A stretch of DNA of 64,000 bases from Sepioteuthis lessoniana (Eukaryota; Mollusca; Cephalopoda; Myopsida; Loliginidae): the NCBI GenBank assembly GCA_963585895.1, contig OY757939.1, positions 52,959,563 through 53,023,562 of the forward strand. The letters are read 5' to 3'. A program made the translations under genes and the position numbers. Numbering within the stretch: position 1 is the first letter of the stretch; every line of letters begins with the position of its first letter. The notes beneath the pieces were generated by a model. The model did no database searches. It worked only from the letters and a program-made list of their open reading frames with translations, and was not told where the DNA came from. Shown piece by piece: positions 10,613-21,552 of this stretch.

Positions 10613-11103
10613 AGACAATCAAAATATTATAAATAAGAGAGACTTGTTTTGGCTATTCATAATTTAGCTCATACAAAGTGTTGCCTTGATTAAGCAGTAT
10701 CCTAATTAATTAGAAGCTACTGTATTTGAATTGTGTTGACTAACAATGCAGTATTTGCTTTCTTGAGAATGTCAACTTTGGATCACTGCTGGATATTATT
10801 AGATTGAACTTTTAAAGATTGACTATATCAGATGGTCTAAGAAGCCATTTACACATTGTGGTTGTTTAAAAGAAGAATGGTTAAGTGTAGTCTTGTTTGA
10901 GAGAAAATGGACACAGTAAATATAGCTGGTAGAAAATATCTTTTTGTAAGTAGATATGCAGTCAAATGGAGACAGAAAAAAACGGTTTATACATATCAGA
11001 AACGAGTTTTAGAAGTTTGCTCTGTATTTACCGAGACAGAAATGAACAATGGATAAAATGCTAATTTTCTCCAAGCTATAAGAAGTGTTCAAAAAGTATT
11101 AAT
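10613..11103. other. Unassigned sequence
   Basis: No gene, RNA or repeat recognised. Confidence 0.35.
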
Positions 11104-11712
11104 ACTGAAGCTGTTTGGTTTGGTTTGGTTTGGTTTGTTGGGTTTTATGGCATATCAACCTTTGTAGGTTATTTAACGCCAAATGCATTTTTATGTGAAT
11201 AATCTGTTCTATTTAAAACAATTCAATTTAGCATAAGTACACAGTTTAATTGTCAAAAATATTTCTATTTCAAACTATACAAGCAGTTATATGTAACAAT
11301 TCAGTTAAGTATTAATGCAGTTTTAATGTTGAAAAACAGTTCTATTTCAAATAATTCAGTTAAACATAAGCACGCAGTTTAAACGTAAGTATGGTTTAAT
11401 TGTCAAAAACATTTCTATTTCAAGCTATTCAGTTTACTCAAACAGTTCAGTTTAGCATAAGTATGCTGTTAGTTCTATTTAACCCATAGATAGGACCCTT
11501 ATCAGGCGTTACCACTCCCGGCCAGAGTGGATCTGGGAGTGATGGCAATAAAGGGGTACTCCACATTCCCCAAAGCTCCAGCACTGCTGGAACCTCACCA
11601 TCAGATTGTTTAGTGTTATATTCAGGACACTCGTTAGTGGGGATCTTACCCCTCTGCAGAGGTGCAGTCAGTGTATTCTACAGCCCCAGCCGACTGGGCA
11701 AACTGAAGCTGT
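11104..11712 (-). mobile_element. Complete long Repeat-4 with TSD
   Basis: The body at 11115-11701 (587 bp) is flanked by ACTGAAGCTGT at 11104-11114 and 11702-11712. This is the best copy for defining full length. Minus reading: GCCCAGTCGGCTGGGGC, a unique 5' part, a core scrap, internal TTAAACTG repeats, tail hairpin, (AAACC)n. Confidence 0.88.
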
Positions 11713-12344
11713 ATTTATCAAAACAGATAATTAATAAATGAAATGTTAATTCTCTTCAAAATACAAGTGGGGAGCCCCTAAGGCATAAATTTATTATCAA
11801 AACAGATAATTAATAAATGAAATGTTAATTCTCTTCAAAATACAAGTGGGGAGCCCCTAAGGCATAAATTTATTATCAAAACAGATAATTAATAAATGAA
11901 ATGTTAATTCTCTTCAAAATACAAGTGGGGAGCCCCTAAGGCATAAATTTATTATCAAAACAGATAATTAATAAATGAAATGTTAATTCTCTTCAAAATA
12001 CAAGTGGGGAGCCCCTAAGGCATAAATTTATTTATCAAAACAGATAATTAATAAATGAAATGTTAATTCTCTTCAAAATACAAGTGGGGAGCCCCTAAGG
12101 CATAAATTTATTTATCAAAACAGATAATTAATAAATGAAATGTTAATTCTCTTCAAAATACAAGTGGGGAGCCCCTAAGGCATAAATTTATTTATCAAAA
12201 CAGATAATTAATAAATGAAATGTTAATTCTCTTCAAAATACAAGTGGGGAGCCCCTAAGGCATAAATTTATTTATCAAAACAGATAATTAATAAATGAAA
12301 TGTTAATTCTCTCCAAAATACAAGTGGGGAGCCCCTAAGGCATA
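11713..12344. repeat. Near-perfect 79/80-bp tandem array, 8 units
   Basis: ATACAAGTGGGGAGCCCC starts at 11761, 11840, 11919, 11998, 12078, 12158, 12238 and 12318. The first spacings are 79 bp (TTATTATC at the junction), then they switch to 80 (TTATTTATC). Apart from that step only one C/T difference was seen, in the last unit. The central GGGGAGCCCC can form a short palindrome. No open frame runs through it. Confidence 0.95.
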
Positions 12345-12553
12345 GGGCTAACATACTGGATTAAAATATTGTATGAACAAGTTTCAACTCCAGTTGCAAT
12401 TTAACTTTTGGACAAATATTCTTGGCAAAGGTAGGAACCTCCTTTTTTTCTCTAACTATGGGTTAAACAGATTCACTACTATTTTTCTATAAGGATTACT
12501 TTGGTATTAAATAACTCATAATGGTCGATATACCATTAAATAAAGAGACCAAA
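12345..12553 (+). mobile_element. Diverged SINE-1
   Basis: CTTGGCAAAGGTAGGAACCT core, CTATGGGTTAAACAGATTC and tail TTGGTATTAAATAACTC...TATACCATTAAA. It starts exactly where the 80-bp array stops. Confidence 0.6.
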
Positions 12554-13165
12554 TTTGCCCAGTCGGCTGAGCCAGTAGAATACACTGACTGCAACTCTGC
12601 AGAGGGGTGAGACCCTACCAATGAGTGTCCTGGATATAATACTAAACAATCTGATGGTGAGGTTCCAGTAATGCTGGAGCTTTGGAGAATACAGAGAACC
12701 CCTTCATTGCCATTGCTCCCACATCCACTCTGGCCTTGAATGGTAGCACCTGATAGGGCTCTATCTATGGGTTAAATAGAACTAACTGCATACTTATGCT
12801 AATCAGAACTGTCTGACGAAACTGAATTGCTTAAAATAGAAATGCTTTTGTCAATTAAACAGTGTACTTACATTTAAACTGTGTGCTTATGCTAAACTGA
12901 ATAGTTTGAAATGGAACTGTTTTTGACATTGAAACTCTACTTACACTAAACTGAATTGTTTAATAAAGAACTGTTTTGACATTTAACTGTGTGTAAACAA
13001 AATCTGTACTTATACTAAACTAAATTGGCTGAATTAGAACTGTTTGAATAAACTGAATTGTTTGAAATAGAATTGACTATTTGCATAAAAATGGATTTGG
13101 CATTAAATAACCTACAAGGGTTGATATACCATAAAACCAAAACAACCAACCAACCAGACCAAAAC
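12554..13165 (+). mobile_element. Repeat-4, near full length
   Basis: GCCCAGTCGGCTGAGCC start, CTATGGGTTAAATAGAACTA core scrap, several ACTGAATTG / TAGAACTG internal repeats, tail hairpin and ACCAAACC-type end. Confidence 0.82.
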
Positions 13166-13199
13166 AAACCAAAGAATTGAGTCCAATGTAAAAAAACAG

Positions 13200-13440
13200 T
13201 CAGAGGGATCCCCATGACATAGTGGCAAATGTACTGGACAGCAATAGTGTAGTTAGCAAATTTAAACTCCAGTTGTACTGTTATGTTCACTTTTGGACTA
13301 ATAACCTTGTTAAAGGTATGTACCCCTTATCCACCAGCGATGGATGAGATAGTATCACTGATCTCCTTCTGTAAGGATGGCTTCAGCATTAAATAACATT
13401 AAAAATTGATATGTCATTTAAACAAAGAAACCAACCTAAG
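13200..13440 (+). mobile_element. Diverged SINE-1
   Basis: CATGACATAGTGGCAAATG worn head, ACCTTGTTAAAGGTATGTA core, GATGAGATAGTATCACTG, and a tail ending AACAAAGAAACC. Confidence 0.6.
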
Positions 13441-13597
13441 GATTTATAGGCCAGCTGGATATAATTGTAGAGGTCTGAGGTATAGTACAGGGTGAAATGA
13501 TAAAATTGTCGTCCTAAAGAAAACAACACTACAGCTTTATTTTAAAACTTTTATTGAAAAAATTAATTCAGGTAACTTTATTATGTAGTAGAGCTGA

Positions 13598-14251
13598 CAT
13601 CTATTCAATGTAGCCACCTTCAGCCTCAATCACCGCCTCGATCTGGATCCAAAACTGGGAGCATGCCTTTTCCACAAGTGCCTGCAGGAGCACGGCGAAT
13701 ACTCGGCGGATGGCAGCAATCAGGCGGGCTTTGCTGTTATGGAAGGCCATGTTGGTGATGTTCTCGACATATGACCAAACGAAGTAGTCCAGCAGGTTCA
13801 GGTCAGGGGAGGAAGGGGGCCAGTGAGAGAAGGGTACAAAGTCGTAGCACTCCTTCCGAAGCCAAGCCTGGGTCTCTTTGAACTTGTGGGCCAGCGCCAA
13901 CTCCTGCTGCTACACCCAGGGTCTGCCACCGGCCACCCGATTGCACCTGGGGATCACCACACTCTTCAGCACATCCAGGTTCACTTTGGTGTTGACTTTC
14001 AAGCTGACTTCAAAGATGTGAGGTGGCATGATGTGGCCCTCACTTGAAATCACACCAAAGACTATAACCGTAGACGGAAACTTTGTTTTCATCACTCTGG
14101 GCATGTCCCTGTTATTCGTGGCAATCCAGATTTGCATTTTGAGGGTGGTGGCAATGGTCCTGTTGTTATAACTTGGATCGGTAGAGAGCTTGAGTTGTAC
14201 AGCGGTGCATCTCCGATCTCGCTTGTTGAACATTGTGTTACTTTCAGACAT
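13598..14251 (-). pseudogene. Mariner-family transposase, internally deleted
   Basis: Minus-strand frames give an N-terminal part (MSESNTMFNKRDRR, then HTH-like DPSYNNRTIATTLKM). A jump follows to VMKTKFPSTVIVFGVISSEG, then RPWV-stop-QQE and HKFKETQAWLRKECYDFVPF, HWPPSSPDLNLLDYFVWSYV. The last aspartate (in LDY) lies 37 residues after the QQD position, which matches the DD37D (maT-like) group of the IS630-Tc1-mariner superfamily. The second catalytic aspartate reads as glutamate here (QQE). A stop codon (TAG, about 13910) lies three codons before it. The segment that should carry the first aspartate is missing. A non-autonomous relic. Confidence 0.85.
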
Positions 14252-14255
14252 GATA

Positions 14256-14690
14256 GAAGGCTCCTATCACTCTTGCGATTTGTACCCAACTGGCCAACTT
14301 GTAGATGGTCTGCAACAAAAAAAGAAAACTGGTTTTCATTAAACGGAAATGGAATCATGTCATCTTTTCTAGGGCGACAATTTTATCGTTCCACCCTGTA
14401 GAAGGCTCCTATCGCTCTTGCGATTTGTACCCAACTGGCCAACTTGTAGATGGTCTGCAACAAAAAAAGAAAACTGGTTTTCATTAAACGGAAATGGAAT
14501 CATGTCATCTTTTCTAGGGCAACAATTTTATCGTTCCACCCTGTAGAAGGCTCCTATCGCTCTTGCGATTTGTACCCAACTGGCCAATTAGTAGATGGTC
14601 TGCAACAAAAAAAGAAAACTGGTTTTCATTAAACAGAAATGGAATCATGTCATCTTTTCTAGGGCGACAATTTTATCGTTCCACCCTGTA
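14256..14690. repeat. 145-bp tandem triplication of the mariner terminus
   Basis: Units start at 14256, 14401 and 14546. Each runs from GAAGGCTCCTATC to CCACCCTGTA and contains the full terminal inverted repeat. Only a few substitutions separate them, so identical short frames occur in each. Confidence 0.95.
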
Positions 14691-14934
14691 AATATTATAC
14701 TTTGAAATAATATACTTCAAAGCAAAATTTGTTAACCAAGTTCGCATTATGCTCACTTCATATGAACATCTATCGGAAAGTAATGAATCCATATTTCCAT
14801 GCACTCTATCTCATCAGTCGATACAAATTGAGATTTGATGTACTATAAGAGTTACCAGCAAGGAAAATGCAATTTACAAACCAAGTTTGAATTTCAGGTA
14901 AGGTGTACTAATTCTGTTTTTGACTACAGAGTTT

Positions 14935-15215
14935 CACTGCTGTAGAGTTTCATGATAAATAATATCTAATAATATCCATTTGGATTGTATAATCTTCCAC
15001 AAGAAATGATAAAATGTTGGTATCTTTAGTTTCGAAGAAAATTAACTCCTTGATAATAAATTGGTTGGGATATACTTATTTATTAATTATACTGTAAATA
15101 ATACCTGATAATATCCATTTTGATTGTATAATGTTCCACTTGAAATAATAAAACCCTACACTATTTCATTTAGAAAAAAATTAACTTTGATAAAGGTGTG
15201 TATATTGAAATATTA
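14935..15215 (-). repeat. Two inverted units of the 128-bp satellite
   Basis: The reverse complement reads GTTAATTTTCTTCGAAACTA...TTTATCATTTCTTGTGGAAG...GGATATTATTAGATATTA. It matches the array at 6925-7320 in reverse orientation. A second unit follows at 15080-15215. Confidence 0.65.
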
Positions 15216-15264
15216 TACTACAGACCTTACTTAGCACCAAGCTACAAGTTAAAATAGCGTAATT

Positions 15265-15400
15265 TTACTACACACCAATGCCCTTGGGAAAGGCATGAAT
15301 CCATCTATTCTCCCTTCAATTATGAGTAACTAGCCAGAGCAGACTGGCTTAACTTTAACCTTGCTAAAGCCACCAGTCTAGGAGAAGGAAAATTCTGTAC
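15265..15400 (+). mobile_element. SINE-2 fragment
   Basis: CCCTTGGGAAAGGCATGAAT core, TATTCTCCCTTCAATTATGA, and CTAGGAGAAGGAAAATTCTG before the mariner fragment starts. Confidence 0.7.
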
Positions 15401-15404
15401 TTGC

Positions 15405-15602
15405 ATACCTCTCATCATCCCTCATAGACTCCCTGTCTTCTTTAAATCTCTTATGCCACTCAAAAACTGATGCTTGATTCATGCAAGATGGTCGAAAAGC
15501 GGTCTGAAGCATTCCATACATTTCTGTGGCATTTTTTCCAAGTTTAAAACACAATGTTATTGCATATCATTCTTCTAAAGTGTCCTGATGTCCAGATTGC
15601 AT
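15405..15602 (-). pseudogene. Mariner transposase N-terminus (Mos1/SETMAR-like helix-turn-helix)
   Basis: From ATG at 15602 the minus strand reads MQSGHQDTLEE-stop-YAITL, then CFKLGKNATEMYGMLQTAF, SCMNQASVFEWHKRFK and EDRESMRDDER. This is the paired-type DNA-binding region found at the start of mariner transposases (WHKRFK...DDER signature). An in-frame TGA follows the first 11 codons, and the homology stops after about 65 residues. This family differs from the DD37D element at 13.5 kb. The matching C-terminal end of a similar transposase is at 28.6 kb, but nothing shows that they were one copy. Confidence 0.75.
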
Positions 15603-15992
15603 TTTTGAAATTAACCAGCTGTAACAATCAGGCTTTAGTAGTGTGTATTCAAATTGCTGCTGTAGCTGTTCATTTGAAGCTGAAATCATAAAAATTAGTC
15701 AGTCATCTCATAAGATGTATAGCAATAACATACTGTATTTTCAAGAGTCTATGACAATTTTAAATGCCTGTACAAAAAAGGCTGGGAACTTATTGAAGGC
15801 ACCACCTACTTACTATGATGTTATGGTCCTGCACATTAGCCTCTACCATGAAGATTCCTCTGGCTCATGACAGATGAGTTAGGTAAATATATACAATAGC
15901 ACAAATGTAGGAAGGGAAAAACAGATTAATTTATTGATTGATTGATTTTAACGGTGTGTCAACCCATATGGGATTGATTTATGCCTAAAAGT

Positions 15993-16567
15993 TAGGTGTT
16001 GTATTTCGCTCTGGCAAAACAAACGACAACACAATAATTAAGACGCAATGACACAGTTCTTAGCAAAATATACCTCTCACTTTATTTGAAAGTTTTGTGT
16101 GTGAGAGGGAGTTGGAGACCGAACAAAACTGCAACATATCAACCCCCACTCTTATGGCCATCAGCATTTCTTTCCCGTTCTCCAGGGTTGCTCAACCAGA
16201 GGCCCGGGGGCCCAGCTCTCTGCTAGGTGCTGGCTTTCTCTACCGCATCTTGTCTCCAACTGATTGAATTTCCTGTGCACTCAGTTATATAACAGTTCAT
16301 GCCCACTCGATATCTCCCCATAACTGGCCATCGGAATATGCACTTTCACCATCTTTGGAATGGCATGTTTGATCGTCATCGAGCGGAAATAACTGTCATG
16401 CAGTTCACAGGTAACTCTCTTCCGGTGCATCAGTTTGTGACTGTACCATGGGATTTTAACCCTGTCCCATATTGTCAGCCAAGCTCGCCCGTGCCAATGG
16501 AATATGCAACTTCCGCGTCTTTGGAATGGCATGTTTGGCCGGGTCGGAAGTCAATATATAACATAGG
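15993..16567 (-). mobile_element. Solo LTR with 4-bp TSD
   Basis: The LTR at 15997-16563 (567 bp) begins TGTTGTATTTCGC and ends CAATATATAACA. It is flanked by TAGG at 15993-15996 and 16564-16567. Minus-strand signals: TATATAA near 16286-16292 and AATAAA near 16084-16089. Frames of 83 and 103 residues inside it are not recognised as proteins. Confidence 0.85.
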
Positions 16568-17000
16568 GAACTGCATTCATTGTACACTTATATTTACATT
16601 TTTTGTGTAGTTGTTTTGTAAGATTTTTTTACACATAGTTATTTGATATCAAGTATTCCTATCTTACACAAACAATTTGCATAAATCTGTATGGCTTTAA
16701 GTACTCTTATCTTATACTAATGATTTATACACAATGGTACTTTATGCTGCCTTGCTAAGCACTCAGCACTTATAAGGTGAGGATCAAGGGTAAAGTGGAG
16801 CAATCGTGGGAATTGAGTAGCACCCTCCCCTATACCTCGGTGTTGTAGCTATTGAAAAGGGAACCTTCAGGTGACTTTCAACTAATGTCACCAACTTTAC
16901 TTACTTATATGGTTTCAAGTAACTATTTTTATTTGATAATAATCCTTTTTGTGCACACGGCTATATAGTTTCAACTATTCTTAGCTAATCCCAGTGTCCT
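16568..17000 (-). mobile_element. Repeat-4 variant 3' region split by SINE-3
   Basis: Contains several antisense copies of ACACAGTTAAATGGTTTCAAGTATT-like text, worn, on both sides of the SINE-3 at 16733-16906. Confidence 0.5.
16733..16906 (+). mobile_element. 5'-truncated SINE-3
   Basis: Runs from AATGGTACTTTATGCTGCC to CACCAACTTTACTTAC and lacks the tRNA-like head. Confidence 0.75.
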
Positions 17001-17365
17001 GGATATGATATTAAACCATTTGATGGCAAGGCTCCAGCTTTGGAGATTTGGGAAATGTGGAGTACCCCTTCATTGCAATTGCTTCCAGGTCCACTCTGAT
17101 CTAGAGACGTAGCACCTGAAAGGGTTCTATCTATAGGTTAAATAGAACAAACTATATGCAAAAAAATGACTGATGTTCAATTGGGACTGTTATATAGCAA
17201 TAATTGAAACCATTCAACTGCATGCAAAAAAGAGCTCTGGCTCATATAAGAATGTTATCAACAAAATGTGTTTAAAAATCATATATATATTTAATATATA
17301 TGTATGAACAGGATTTAGGATTAAATAACCTACAATGTTGATACACCATAAAACCCAACCAAACT
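17001..17365 (+). mobile_element. Repeat-4 fragment
   Basis: From GATATGATATTAAACCATTT through GGTCCACTCTGATCTAG and TAGGTTAAATAGAACA to a tail ending CATAAAACCCAACC. Confidence 0.72.
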
Positions 17366-17457
17366 ATCTCATCTCAATAATTTGCAAACAATTATTTGGT
17401 TTCATTTAAACAATCATAATGATCCTTAGAAAACAAGTATAATTTCAAGTAACTTCA

Positions 17458-17689
17458 CCATTGGTCCAGCAGACCAGGGTTCAATCCCAGGTCGAGTCAT
17501 ACCAAAGTCTCAAAAAATGGTATTTGATGTTGTCTTGCTTAGCACTCAGCACTATAAGGTGAGGATCAAGGGTAAAGTGGAGGAATCCCGGGAACGGAGT
17601 AGCACCCTCCTCTACGCCTCGGTGTAGTAGCTATTGAAAAGGGAGCCACCTGGTCATCCTTGACTAAGGTCACCAACTTTACTTTTTAC
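17458..17689 (+). mobile_element. SINE-3 nested in Repeat-4
   Basis: CATTGGTCCAGCAGACCAGG, B box GGTTCAATCCCAGG, and the end CACCAACTTTACTT. Confidence 0.78.
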
Positions 17690-17854
17690 TATTCTTAATA
17701 CAAATAATTTACACACAGTTATATAGTATAAAGTTTTTCTATCTAACACAAATAATTTTAGATTGGACTCCAATAAGCACTACCACTCTGAGTGTGAGTG
17801 AACCTGGGAGTAATGGCAATAAAGAAGTACTTCACACAATCTAGGACTTCAGAA

Positions 17855-18309
17855 CTGGTGTTGTATACCCACATACAAATACAAGCGGAAACATAATCAA
17901 ACATAATTTACGAACTTCAATGAACGAACGAACAAACACACTTCTTTATAAAAATATATCTCTCCCACTTTATTCTTGAAAGGGTTTATGTTTCTGTGGT
18001 GTGTGAGAGATGGATGGAGAGACATATACTCAGATAGAGGACTTCTTCTTCTCTTAGTTTCTTCCAGGAGCCAGGGGGTGCCAATGCTTGTACCTTCTTG
18101 CAAGCTCGTCAGAGACACCCTGATTAGCTGTGTGTCCCATGCTCAATTACAATTCTCTGTACTCTGTCCAAATTTGATCGCGTGGTTCTCATCACATGGT
18201 CTCCTTCTGGTTACACACCTGTTCGACCTGAGTGCCCTGATCATGCTGTCCTGTTTACTTATCACTAGGAACAAACCGAAAATCCATGGCTTATGTTATA
18301 TAACACTGG
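17855..18309 (-). mobile_element. Solo LTR with 4-bp TSD nested in Repeat-4
   Basis: The LTR at 17859-18305 (447 bp) begins TGTTGTATACCC and ends TTATATAACA. It is flanked by CTGG at 17855-17858 and 18306-18309. AATAAA on the minus strand lies near 17980. The flanking Repeat-4 text rejoins exactly when the LTR is removed. Confidence 0.85.
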
Positions 18310-18420
18310 AGCCTCACTATTAGATGCAGTTTAGTGTCCTATTCAGGATACCTTTATTTGGGTGGTCTTGCCCCTCCACAAGGAATACAGTTGGCATATT
18401 TTAAGATCCACCTTCAGAGC

Positions 18421-18737
18421 AGGGAAAAATAGAAGTAAAGAAGATTGTGTTGCTCCAATAAATTCAATATCAGCTTTCTCCCTGAGATAGCCACAAGTGC
18501 TAGCTGAAAATACATTCTATCTGATCAAACAGCAAGCACAAGCATTACTTTTATTCAATATCAATAAGTTGTCAGACAAACATTTAAAGGTCATCAGCCT
18601 TTAAGCAAAGTACAGCGGTTATATTTGATAGACTCACCAAAATTTTCTAATTTGAACAAAAATGATTTCCTTGTAGGTTTTCCTTAGGTGATGATGTGCC
18701 ATTTTTGCCAAATTACCATTAGAAATAAAAAGAATGA
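18421..18737. other. Unassigned sequence
   Basis: No gene or repeat recognised. Confidence 0.35.
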
Positions 18738-18992
<255 letters not shown>

Positions 18993-19054
18993 AATCATTC
19001 TAAAAAATTTTATCCTGAAAATAATATACATGTGTATATACATATATATATATA

Positions 19055-19303
19055 TAAGTAAAGTTGATGACCTAAGTCAACGGCGACCAAAGGCTCCCTT
19101 TTCTATAGCTACTACACTGAGGTGTAGGGGGGCGCTACTCCTTTCCTTGAATTGCTCCACTTTACCCTTGATCCGTACCTTATAATGCTGAGTGTTAAGC
19201 AAGGAGGAATCAAGTACCATTTTTTGAGTTTTTGGTATGACGCGACCCGTACTGAACCCTGGTCTCCCGGACCACTGATGAACACTCTACCACTAAGCCA
19301 ATG
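19055..19303 (-). mobile_element. SINE-3 copy
   Basis: Full-length outline from AGTAAAGTTGATGACC to AAGCCAATG, with TA-rich sequence on both sides. Confidence 0.8.
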
Positions 19304-19858
19304 ATATATATATATAAATCTTTTTACATAAAAAGATTTTTTTGTTGGGTGTTCTTATATTACTTCCGGGAAGAATGGGATTTTTTAAAAAATTTTTAAT
19401 TTTTAATCAAAATAATTTTTTAATATATTTTTTATCATATTTGTTAATCAAGAAAATTTCTTTATAGCAGAGACATTATATCTATTATTATTTTTTTTAT
19501 TTATACAATGTTTATACAATCCTTTAAAAAAAATAAAAACTGTTGCCCCTAAAAAATAGTACTGAAAATTAACCTCCTCAGATTATAAATATATATAAAT
19601 ATGCTAAACTGCGACTTCATGGGCCATCTTAGGACCCCTCATAGGCTATCGTCAGGGGTTGCTTGCTCCTGTAAGGTGTATTTCAAAAGCTTGTGTAAGG
19701 TGCGTTTCAAAAGCACTTGGGACAATTTTGGGAAATTTATTCCAACCTGAATCAAAGACACATATCAGAAAACTTGAAAGGATCTTAAATAAATTTTCAG
19801 ACAAAATTTGACGTTATTATTTCATGAAACATGCTTAAATGAATGACTGCTGCCTAAC

Positions 19859-19861
<3 letters not shown>
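19304..19861. other. Unassigned AT-rich sequence
   Basis: Poly-A/T-rich and non-coding in appearance. A direct repeat GTGTAAGGTG(T/C)(A/G)TTTCAAAAGC sits near 19672-19710. Confidence 0.35.
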
Positions 19862-19913
<52 letters not shown>

Positions 19914-19975
19914 CTTCTTGTATGTTTGTGTGTATCTATGTGTAGCAAATTTACATTCAAGTTGTAAAAAATAGA

Positions 19976-20023
<48 letters not shown>

Positions 20024-20075
20024 CGTCTGTACACTTGTCTATGTGTTTGAGTACATGTATGTGTGCATGCGTGTG
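19862..20075. repeat. (TA)n, (TG)n microsatellites
   Basis: TA tract 19862-19890, TG tract 19891-19912, and a second TG tract at 19978-20022. Confidence 0.95.
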
Positions 20076-20439
20076 TGTGTTCTTTCCATTTTTTTATCCA
20101 CTCCTAAATGAAGTAACTTTATATTGAATAAAGAATATTTGAGCTTTGACAATGAATCATCGTCTTGGTAGTCATTTGCCAGTAATGTATATCTCCTATG
20201 TGGTCGTTTTATCAAAGCACATGCCTAAACTGTACTGAACTCAATTTCACCTGGCAATAAGATACTCTTTATCAAATTTCTTTGCAAATTACAGTAGAGG
20301 AAAACTTTAATTTAACCAAACTTATTAACCAATTTTATCATAATTCCTGTCATTTCTCATCATCGCCTACAAAGTTGATAAGTCATCAGTAATTATTCTT
20401 TCTCTAACTTCCTTAACGTCTTTATCAGTTCTTCTGTTT

Positions 20440-21345
20440 ATTTAATGACCATATTTGGAAAGCAGCCCCTTCACATTTGCTAAGAGAGTTCTTCACTGAC
20501 CATATTTGGTAATCAACCATTTTTGGTAACACACTACCTTACCAATCATATATGGTAAAAGATTACTTTGCTGACCATATTTGGTAAATGACCACCTTAC
20601 AATCCATGTTGAATGAAAAATCACCTAACTGGCCACATTTGGTAACTGACCATTTTTGATAAGTGACTGCCTTATCAACCATATATGGTAAAAGATCATT
20701 TCTATGACCATATTTAATAATTGACTACTTCAACAACCATATTTGTTGAAAGATCACTTCACTGACCATATTTGGTAACTGACCACCTCACCAACCATAT
20801 GTGGCAAAAGATCACTTCCCTGACTATATCAAATGACCACCTTACCAATCATATTTAGTAAAAGATCACCATACTAACCATACTTGGTAAAAGATCAATT
20901 GCCTGACAATATTTGGTAATTGACCACTTTACCAACTGTATTTGGTAAAGGATTACTTCATCAACCATATTTAGTAATTGACCACCTTACCGATTATATT
21001 TGGTGAAAGATTACTTCACTAACCATATTTAGTAATTGACCACCTTACCTTTAGTAAAAGATCATTTCACTAACCATATTTAGTGAATGACCACCTTACC
21101 AACTATATTTGGCAAAAGATCAATTCACTAACCATATTAATTCACTAACCATATTTAGTGAATGACCACTTTGCTAACTATATTTGGTAAAAGATTATTT
21201 CACCGACCAAATTTGGTAGCTGACCACTTTAACGACCATATATGGTAAAAGATCACTTCACGAACTATATTTGGTATATGATCATCCCTTATTATATTGG
21301 TTTACTGACCACCAAACCAATGATATTTGATTAAAGATCATCTAA
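20440..21345. repeat. Diverged minisatellite with a two-part unit
   Basis: About 30 half-units of roughly 28-30 bp alternate between CATATTTGGTAATTGACCACC-like and CATATTTGGTAAAAGATCACT-like halves. The repeating dimer is about 58 bp. Text shared by both halves is ACCATATTTGGTAA. No open frame spans the array. Confidence 0.8.
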
Positions 21346-21355
21346 CATCCTATAG

Positions 21356-21552
21356 TACAGGGTGGAATGATAAAATTGTCGTCCTAAAGAAAACAACACT
21401 ACAGTTTTATTTTAAAACTTTTATTGAAAAAATCAATTCAGTTAACTTGATTATGTAGTAGAGCTGACATCTATTCAATGTAGCTGCCTTCAGCCTCAAT
21501 CACCACCTCAATACAGATCTGGAACTGGGAGCATGCCTTCTCCATAAGCATC
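21356..21552 (-). mobile_element. DD37D-type mariner 3' end, truncated
   Basis: Begins TACAGGGTGGAATGATAAAA and matches the left 195 bp of the element at 13486, including TAGAGCTGACATCTATTCAA and the transposase C-terminal codons. It stops at about 21552. Confidence 0.85.

Larger units (their letters stand above)
13486..14690 (-). mobile_element. Mariner (DD37D-type) element with triplicated 5' end
   Basis: The left terminus TACAGGGTGAAATGATAAAA (13486) is matched by the inverted terminus ending TTATCGTTCCACCCTGTA at 14400, 14545 and 14690. TA sits at both outer ends, as expected for the Tc1/mariner target. The transposase lies on the minus strand (13598-14251). Beyond it the terminal 145 bp is present three times. 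Confidence 0.9.
17366..18420 (-). mobile_element. Repeat-4 variant split by a SINE-3 and a solo LTR
   Basis: Antisense Repeat-4 text occurs at 17366-17457, 17690-17858 (GTGAACCTGGGAGTAATGGC) and 18306-18420 (GGAGCCTCACTATTAGATGC). It reads on as one element once the two insertions are skipped. Confidence 0.7.

Noticed and set aside
11713..12344. CRISPR-like direct repeat array
   Set aside because: The repeats abut with no unique spacers, and the context is eukaryotic.
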